From Torymus aiolomorphi (lineage: Eukaryota; Arthropoda; Insecta; Hymenoptera; Torymidae): 64,000 bases of DNA. Positions within the stretch are counted from its first letter, which is position 1. Every line of letters starts with the position of its first letter. Positions 57,896 to 64,000 of the stretch are shown here, piece by piece. The notes beneath the pieces are model-generated. The model ran no database searches. It was not told the origin of the DNA and saw nothing but the letters and a program-made list of their open reading frames with translations. Position numbers and translations under genes: made by a program. The stretch is from assembly GCA_036365515.1 (NCBI GenBank), contig CM070877.1, positions 12,778,601-12,842,600 of the forward strand, read 5' to 3'.

Positions 57896-58917
57896 TTTTT
57901 CAATTGCATAAGGCCTAAAATATTCTTTAGGCTATGTACGTAAGATGAAAAAAAGATTTAGCAATAATATTAAGGTATTACTGCTTAATGTTTTCCCATT
58001 TAAACGTACATGGCCTAAAGTATATTGTAGGCCTTATAAAATTCAAAAAGACTATATCGTTATTGAGTTAAGAAGGACCAAAAAGTTGAAAAATCACGAT
58101 TTTTCAAACTTCAAATTTAATTTTGTTTTTAAAAATTGTTAACAAAAATTTATGGTTATGTTTTTCGAAAAAATACCCAAGATATTCGTGCTTAGGGGGT
58201 TAAAATACGTTAGAAAACCCTGGGTTCATCAATCTATAGCAACCCCGAACTAAGCCTGGTGCCAATTCGTGTGATGCTTCATTCTTTACTTGTCTCCAAT
58301 GAAAAAATGTCACTTTGGCTGAATATTCGAGTGCTTTACATTAAAACGACTACAATAACATACACATACAAAGCTCTTAACAGATAAAATAATGCACATA
58401 CACGGAGTGAAATCGGTTGCGATAATCGCATGGATTCTCGTGACACAGTTTTCGTACTGACGGGGGATGCACATTGCATGATTTATGACCTATGACTATG
58501 ACCTATGACCTAACCAAAATAACAACGTAGTCCGACTTCTATAGAATGTATTACCACAGGAGAAAGTGAAACAGACCTATTCTCTAATTTTAAATGTTGC
58601 ACTGTCTCATTTAACTAACAATACAATAAATAATATGTAATATTGGATTAATATACTTATAAATATTATTGTTATGACTGTATTGGATTGATATAATTAT
58701 AAATATTATTATAATTATTAATTAACTAATAATACTACATAACTTCATTATTGATTTATAAAAATATTATGCAACTATATATTTTATCTATAAATAAATG
58801 AATTATAGAATTGAATAAAAACATAAATAACCAAGACAATTTTGTATGAATTTTACATTTATTTTATAAATTGGTAAATTAAAATACAGAAAAATTTAAA
58901 GATAAACTATGTTCACT

Positions 58918-59015
58918 CCCTGGTAGAAAATTAACCATAAGTTGGTCAGAATATGCTTAACCAGCATATGGTTTAGCCATATTCTGGCCAACTTATGATT
59001 AATTTTCTACCAGGG
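58918..59015. mobile_element. 98-bp palindrome with CCCTGG ends
   Basis: CCCTGGTAGAAAATTAA and its complement form an almost perfect palindrome flanked by CT on both sides. Termini and 2-bp duplication match the CCCT family. Confidence 0.7.
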
Positions 59016-59086
59016 CTTATTTGATAATTTTGACAATAGCATAAGAACATTGTGTGTCGTAACGCAAACTATAAATAAGCTAAATA

Positions 59087-59371
59087 TTAATGAATATTTT
59101 TATACTTGTTGGTAATTTCACGAATACAAATCAAACAATCAAGTACATTTTGATTTGGTACTCTTTCCAGGCCTCTACAAATAGCTTGTATAAATGGTTC
59201 ATCTTCTCTCACAAGTCTGTTATGTACTATAGTGGGTGAATTCACTGTAGGTGAAGGTGCAGCAATATTTTTGATAGCATCTACTAAAATGCTTTTCATT
59301 TCTAATATCTCCTTATCTATCGAGTTAACGTCTTTGACCTTGCGCCTCTTAGGAAAAGAGTCGTTCAATGG
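59087..59371 (-). pseudogene. C-terminal exon of a MADF/BESS-type protein inside a transposon
   Basis: The exon follows a splice acceptor (TATACAG, AG at 59372-59373) and reads PLNDSFPKRRK, a helical stretch, then DEPFIQAICRGLERVP and ending in TNKYKNIH. The D-E-x-F..L..L.R.P pattern is that of a BESS motif, found after MADF domains in DNA-binding cofactors of transposons. No upstream exons are recognised within the element, so it is partial or decayed. Confidence 0.5.
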
Positions 59372-60711
59372 CTGTATACGTAGAATTATCTTTTATAAAT
59401 ATCTTTAAGTAATTGTTTTCTTTTAACTATGAAAAAAATAGTACGTAATAGTATGTATTTGGTATAGATGTAATATTTTAAGTACATCTATTTTATAAAT
59501 AAGCTGATATCCAATAACTGTTCAGAATTTCACTTGAATATATATAAACACTTATTTAATGTTGAAATATCAAAATTATTAATAAAAACAGAAAATTCAT
59601 AATCTAAGTACTGATCTGAAAAATAACATGTCTTTCAATTTGCTGCTCCGATTTAACTTAACCTCCGAGATACCGTGTTTGTTACTGTGAGAATAGGTCT
59701 ATTTCACTTTCTCCTGTGGTAATACATTCTATAGAAGTCGGACTACGTTGTTATTTTGGATAGGTCATAGGTCATAGTCATAGGTCATAAATCATGCAAT
59801 GTGCGTTCCCCGTGACCTCTAGTAGCTATAAACGCAACGGCTGTGGCTATTGACTGCACGGCTTTATAGCCACATGAAAACAGCAACATATAGCTACCAC
59901 CTCTGCGCCAATCAGGTACGATGTTCCTATTGACTTGGCGGGAAAAACATACGGCATATTCAAGCGTTTATCGCTTGACTCTGTTGCGATTTCAGCACCA
60001 GGCTCATGCGAAGGCTCGCATGCGCGCACACCACTTCACGGAAGGTTACACTCATTCGCATGGGCCTATTGCGATTATCGCACTAATCCAATGCAAATGG
60101 AGTATGCTCTCTGTCGTGCGCCTGTAGCGACAATAGTGCACACAAATCGCAACGGTTTCCAACGTATATTGCAGGAACCTTTAACTTTTTTAGTGTGGAA
60201 ATTCCCGTGCTAATATTGCTGGCGTTTGCGTCATCAATGGTAGCCGCTCGTTTGCTAATATTGCATGGTAAAACAGCAGCCATAAGAGCAACTCGCTTCA
60301 CACGGTATTAGCTACAGATTTCTCTCCATGTATAAACCCATTTCTGATTATAAAACCAAAAGGAATTTAACTATCCTGATTTTTAATTTGTTATCAAATT
60401 CACATTTTTTATACTTCAACGACATTAAAATTAGCAAGCTTTTTCCTAAACTTCATCGTTTTATTGTAAAATTTTCTTTTTTTAGTAATTTGAATGAAGC
60501 GTCGAAATGAAAGGAATTTCTACTATATCAATAATACGATATATTCTTTAAAAAAGCGAAAAATCGCATTAAAATTTTGACGTCGATTTGGTCGGCAAAA
60601 AAGTTTGGCAAACGATCAACCGTGTTCACGAGTATTTTCATGCTGAGGGACACCTAAGGAACCAGAAAAACCTTGTCTGGTAGGTATGCTCTCAAAAGTT
60701 GCTTCCTCCTA

Positions 60712-60820
60712 GAGGAAGCTTTGTGATAGTAAAAAAAACTTTGGAGAAAATGTGTTAGGAATGTTGTTTAGCACATTTGGAATCGAAATACACTATTTTT
60801 TAGAAAATGTCCGTATGGAT

Positions 60821-60877
<57 letters not shown>

Positions 60878-61022
60878 AGGAAGCTTTGTGATATTAAAAA
60901 AAAAAGTTTTGGAGAAAATGTGTTAGGAATGTTGTTTAGCACATTTGGAATCGAAATACACTATTTTTTAGAAAATGTCCGTATGGATGTGTGTGTGTGT
61001 GTGTGTGTGTGTCTGTGTGTGT

Positions 61023-61070
<48 letters not shown>

Positions 61071-61200
61071 AAGCTTTGTGATAGTAAAAAAAAAGTTTTG
61101 GAGAAAATGTGTTAGGAATGTTGTTTAGCACATTTGGAATCGAAATACACTATTTTTTAGAAAATGTCCGTATAGATGTGTGTGTGTGTTGTGTGTGTGT
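60712..61200 (+). repeat. Three-unit minisatellite, each unit ending in a (TG)n run
   Basis: Units start GAGGAAGCTTTGTGATA at 60712, 60877 and 61067. The non-TG part (about 110 bp) is almost identical between units, and only the TG tracts differ in length. A related start (GAGGAAGCTTTGTAATGG) occurs at 37801. Confidence 0.88.
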
Positions 61201-63300
61201 CCGTATACGTGAATATCTCATGATCTACTCGACCGATTTTAACCAGAGAGGTATCATTTTTTTGCATTTTGCTTTCACAGGTGGGGTCAATAGTCTATTT
61301 TTGTCAATTTCGATTTTCTTTTTTTTATAGCCATTTTTTAATTTTGAAAATTTTTATTTTCGTATTTTTAAATATTTAGAACTCTTAATATATTATGAAT
61401 GCACTTTATGCAGGATAAAATTCTCTACATTTAAAAAAAAAGTCGATAGCTATATTCTGTCATAAGTTATTGATAAAAACGTCAATTTTTGAAAACAGGT
61501 TATATTTCGAAATTGAAAAAAGATATTGACATGAATATTTTTTTGGTTAAAAAGAATATTGAGTACTATAATTTTCAAAATTTTCATGTTTTTTTATTCA
61601 TTATTTTTGAAAAAAAAAATTTTTTAAAAAGTGATTTTTGTTGTCGTTGCATAACGAGAGTAAAATTGGCTGAATTGCTTTGAAATTCTTTGTAGGGGTA
61701 GATTTTGTATACCAATCGAGACAGTTCGTTGGGCAAAAGGACTGATCCACAAATTTTAGAGATATTTGAGGTTAAAATTTTTTTTACTTTTTTTTAATCG
61801 TAATTTCTCGAGAATCGCTTTATGTATCTGAATCGGATGGGTAGCATTCAAGAGAGAATTAAAATACCTATATTTTCTAAAAAAAAATTGTCTAGTTATC
61901 ACGGTTCTTTTGTTATATACAAAAACGTAAAACCTGAAAAATGAAAAGATGAGTTTTGGATGTCCAACGATTATGGGAGTAAAATTGTCTTAATCTCTTC
62001 AAAATTCCTTGTGGAGGTAGATTTTGGATAGCTCTCGGTCGAGTTCTTTGGACAGAATGATTTTGATCTATAAATTTCAGAGATATTTGAGGTTAAAATT
62101 TTTTAACTTTTTTTGCAAATCGTAATTTCTCGTGAACGGCTCGATATATTATGTATGTGAATTTTCATCAAGATCGTACAATTACTTTTTGATATTCAAA
62201 ATTTTTCTATTTTATAAAGTCATTTTCTTTGTCGTATGATAACTAGAGAACAATTGTTTTAATTTCTTTAAAATTTGGCGAATATGTAGAGTTTGTATAC
62301 TATTTATTATATGTGTTCTTAGGGTAAAAGAATTCGTTTATGAATTTCAGAGATATTCGAGGTTAAAATTGATTTAGCCCTCTTTTAAAATCGTAATTTT
62401 TCGGCTTATATATACTAGAAAATGGAAATGACGCGTGCGTATTGTTTACTTGCTTTTGTTTTTTATTGAAGTTAATTTACAGCGCGCTTCACCGATACAT
62501 GAAATTAGCTAGATACGCTGGCCAATTAGAGGCCGAAAAATACGTTTAACAATACTTTTGGCTGCACTTTGATATTAATCGCGTTCTCTCTTTTATAAAT
62601 GGAAACATAAAATTTATAGACAATTTTGTATGTGGTACAGGCAACATATTTGTAAAATTTCATCACGAAACATTATCTATTATACAGAATATTGAAGTAC
62701 AATGATTTGGAGGTAATAGGAATGTAGGAAAGGGGTTCTTATAGATGATGCAGTGCACGTGTGTTAGATTCGCTCCAGGTAGATAGGTTATTTTGTATTA
62801 TTAATATTTAAAAATAGTATTTAATATTTAAATTATCTTCACTCTGTCGTTTGTAATTAAGGAAAACGTTTTTATATTTCATAAATTAATTTCTCAAAAA
62901 ATATTTTATTTATCGACTTAAAATTTTAACCGCTTATTAAACTCATTGAAGACTATATTTGGTTAAAATTTCAAGAGATTGTCTTCATTTGTTTTACAAA
63001 AAAAAATTCTTTTAGAAAAAATTTGCGTTTTCGTTGTCGGACGATAACAAGAGTAAAAATTATCTAATCATCCTGAAATTTGGCACAGATGTAGCTTTAA
63101 TATAACTTCAGGCTGAGTTCGTTGCTCAAAAAATCGGTCCATTACGACCAAAGATATTTGAGGTTAAAAATTTTTAAAAAAGATTTTCGAATCGTTTTTT
63201 TTTCAGAGAATATTTTATTTATCGACTTAAAATTTTAACCACTTATTAAACTCATTGAAGACTATATTTGGTTAAAATTTCAAGAGATATATTTTTAAAT
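61201..63300 (+). repeat. Diverged tandem array of about 300-bp units
   Basis: Blocks containing AGAGTAAAATTG, a CGAGTTCGTTG-like centre and GAGATATTTGAGGTTAAAATT recur near 61650, 61975, 62245 and 63050. The last part matches 38195-38660. No protein-coding signal. Confidence 0.7.
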
Positions 63301-63439
63301 GTGAAAAGTACTATGTAAGTATAGATAAGTATAATAATTATAAATTTTGGCATTTAACATTTTTCGAAGGTATCAATAAATAAAGTTTGAGGAAGCTAAG
63401 TGCCAATGAATTGGCAGCGTTTTTTTTCCTGTTTTTGTA

Positions 63440-64000
63440 CACGGAGAGAAATTTTGTAGTGAAAATTACAAATATTCGAGACTAAATTACCAGTTTCTAT
63501 GGTAATGGATGGACAGACTGACAATTTCAAACTTTTTACCAAAGTGCCTTGGTAAAATTTTTTTTTAGTTAATTTAAATTAAAAAAATGAACTTTTTTTA
63601 TCCATATTGATGGATATATAGTATTTTAATATAGAAATAGAAACAGAAACAAGGATGAAAAAACATTAAACTGAAAAAAATTTTTACGGAAGCGGGATTC
63701 GATCCGACGATCTTTGGGTTGAGAGTCCGACGTTCTACCGACTGCGCCACGGAAGCTGTTACCAACAGCCATTTAAATCGCCGTTATTACTTACTGAAAA
63801 TATGTGTATTGTTTTCATTTTAACGTCGCGCACGCCTCTAGTATCAATCTTCTGAAACACAATAATGCGCAGTGCGCATGCGCGAATACACAAATACCAG
63901 GTTATTTGGTAAAATTGATCAGTTTTCTTAGTAAAAATTCTTAGGTTACCTTGTAAAAATGACTAGATCTCAATTTTTACCAGTGTGTCTGGTAATTTTT
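63440..64000. mobile_element. CACGGAG-type element running off the window, with a tRNA-like insert
   Basis: Left end CACGGAGAGAAATTTTG, preceded by TA. The right end is outside the window. Interior TACCAG/CTGGTA blocks at about 63490 and 63895-63985 suggest inverted subterminal repeats. A tRNA-like sequence lies in the middle. Confidence 0.55.
63686..63756 (-). tRNA. tRNA-like sequence (Lys-type body, CTC in the anticodon position), probably a pseudogene
   Basis: On the minus strand the A box TGGCGCAGTCGG (63738-63749) and B box GGATCGAATCC (63695-63705) are good. The middle reads GGACTCTCAACCC, like a tRNA-Lys with one anticodon change. A T-run (63674-63680) could terminate Pol III. However, both ends read GCTTCCG in the same direction, so the acceptor stem cannot pair, and the anticodon stem has mismatches. 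It is more likely a pseudogene or a Pol III promoter carried by the element than a working tRNA. Confidence 0.45.

Larger units (their letters stand above)
58401..60330. mobile_element. CACGGAG-terminated element with a BESS-like coding exon
   Basis: Ends CACGGAGTGAAATC and, complemented, CATGGAGAGAAATC, with TA duplicated at 58399-58400 and 60331-60332. The left arm of the surrounding palindrome (near 55271-55279) shows the empty site with a single TA. A second inverted pair of about 130 bp lies further in (58460-58590 against 59690-59820). It carries one recognisable exon (59087-59371). Confidence 0.82.
54672..60702. mobile_element. 6-kb foldback with a different insertion in each arm
   Basis: The left arm runs from 54672 to about 56375 and the right arm from about 57880 to 60702. 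They are inverted copies with moderate divergence. The left arm contains a CCCT-type element (55329-55941) absent from the right. The right arm contains a CACGGAG element (58401-60330) absent from the left. The left also has about 245 bp (54940-55186) missing from the right, bounded by GAA on both sides. The centre has two copies of the hairpin repeat and another foldback. No conserved protein: open frames in the arms mirror each other. Confidence 0.82.

Noticed and set aside
63686..63756. Functional tRNA-Glu(CTC)
   Set aside because: Acceptor ends are not complementary and the anticodon stem has mismatches.

Overview
The window is eukaryotic: AT-rich, with spliced genes, polyadenylation signals, long microsatellites and very many inverted-repeat transposons. 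A COP1-type ubiquitin ligase, F-box/LRR proteins, an ankyrin protein with a possible PRANC-like tail, Jockey-like LINE 3' ends and Penelope-like elements together suggest an arthropod. A parasitoid (chalcidoid) wasp is my best guess, but nothing here proves it. No bacterial operon, CRISPR array or rRNA is present.

Host-type genes are few. They are an intronless COP1-like gene (minus, 5487-7265), an F-box/LRR gene (plus, 33862-34947), a three-exon ankyrin gene (minus, 39719-44958, with an in-frame stop just upstream of its usable ATG) and a paralogue of the F-box/LRR gene that lacks the F-box (plus, 53228-54196). A small SAM-like two-exon gene lies inside a transposon at 36.9-37.2 kb.

The rest is layered mobile DNA. 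(1) A PIF/Harbinger element (12509-29442) with a MADF-domain gene and a DDE transposase in convergent orientation, both broken. It was hit by a TTAA element, a Penelope-like element and, inside the transposase reading frame, an 11,760-bp element. (2) That giant element (16698-28457) begins CCCTAGCGG, ends with the complement of CCCTGGCGG, duplicates 2 bp, carries 2.5-kb inverted arms that are nearly identical, and is built largely from 10-12-bp periodic motifs. Relatives of 613 bp (55329-55941) and 98 bp (58918-59015) share its termini and 2-bp duplication. (3) Seven elements are bounded by TTAA duplications and start GGKGG or similar. (4) At least four complete elements, and one running off the window end, start CACGGAG or CACTGAG with 2-bp (TA or CA) duplications. 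Two of these carry protein-coding exons and the edge one carries a tRNA-like sequence. (5) Penelope-like remnants have GIY-YIG coding pieces followed by hammerhead-ribozyme-like motifs. (6) A 6-kb foldback (54672-60702) has a different insertion in each arm, so each arm gives the empty site for the other.

Layout: 1-5.4 kb foldbacks; 5.5-7.3 kb COP1-like; 7.5-12.5 kb foldbacks and GC-rich unassigned DNA; 12.5-29.4 kb nested Harbinger/giant element; 30-32 kb TTAA element; 33.9-35 kb F-box/LRR; 35.8-37.6 kb element with the SAM-like gene; 38-39 kb dispersed repeat; 39.7-45 kb ankyrin gene with transposon-filled introns; 45.4-52.2 kb LINE and Penelope remnants and foldbacks; 53.2-54.2 kb LRR gene; 54.7-60.7 kb large foldback; 60.7-64 kb minisatellite, diverged repeat and an element with a tRNA-like sequence. 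All coordinates were read by eye; arm ends are accurate to a few bases unless a target duplication fixes them.
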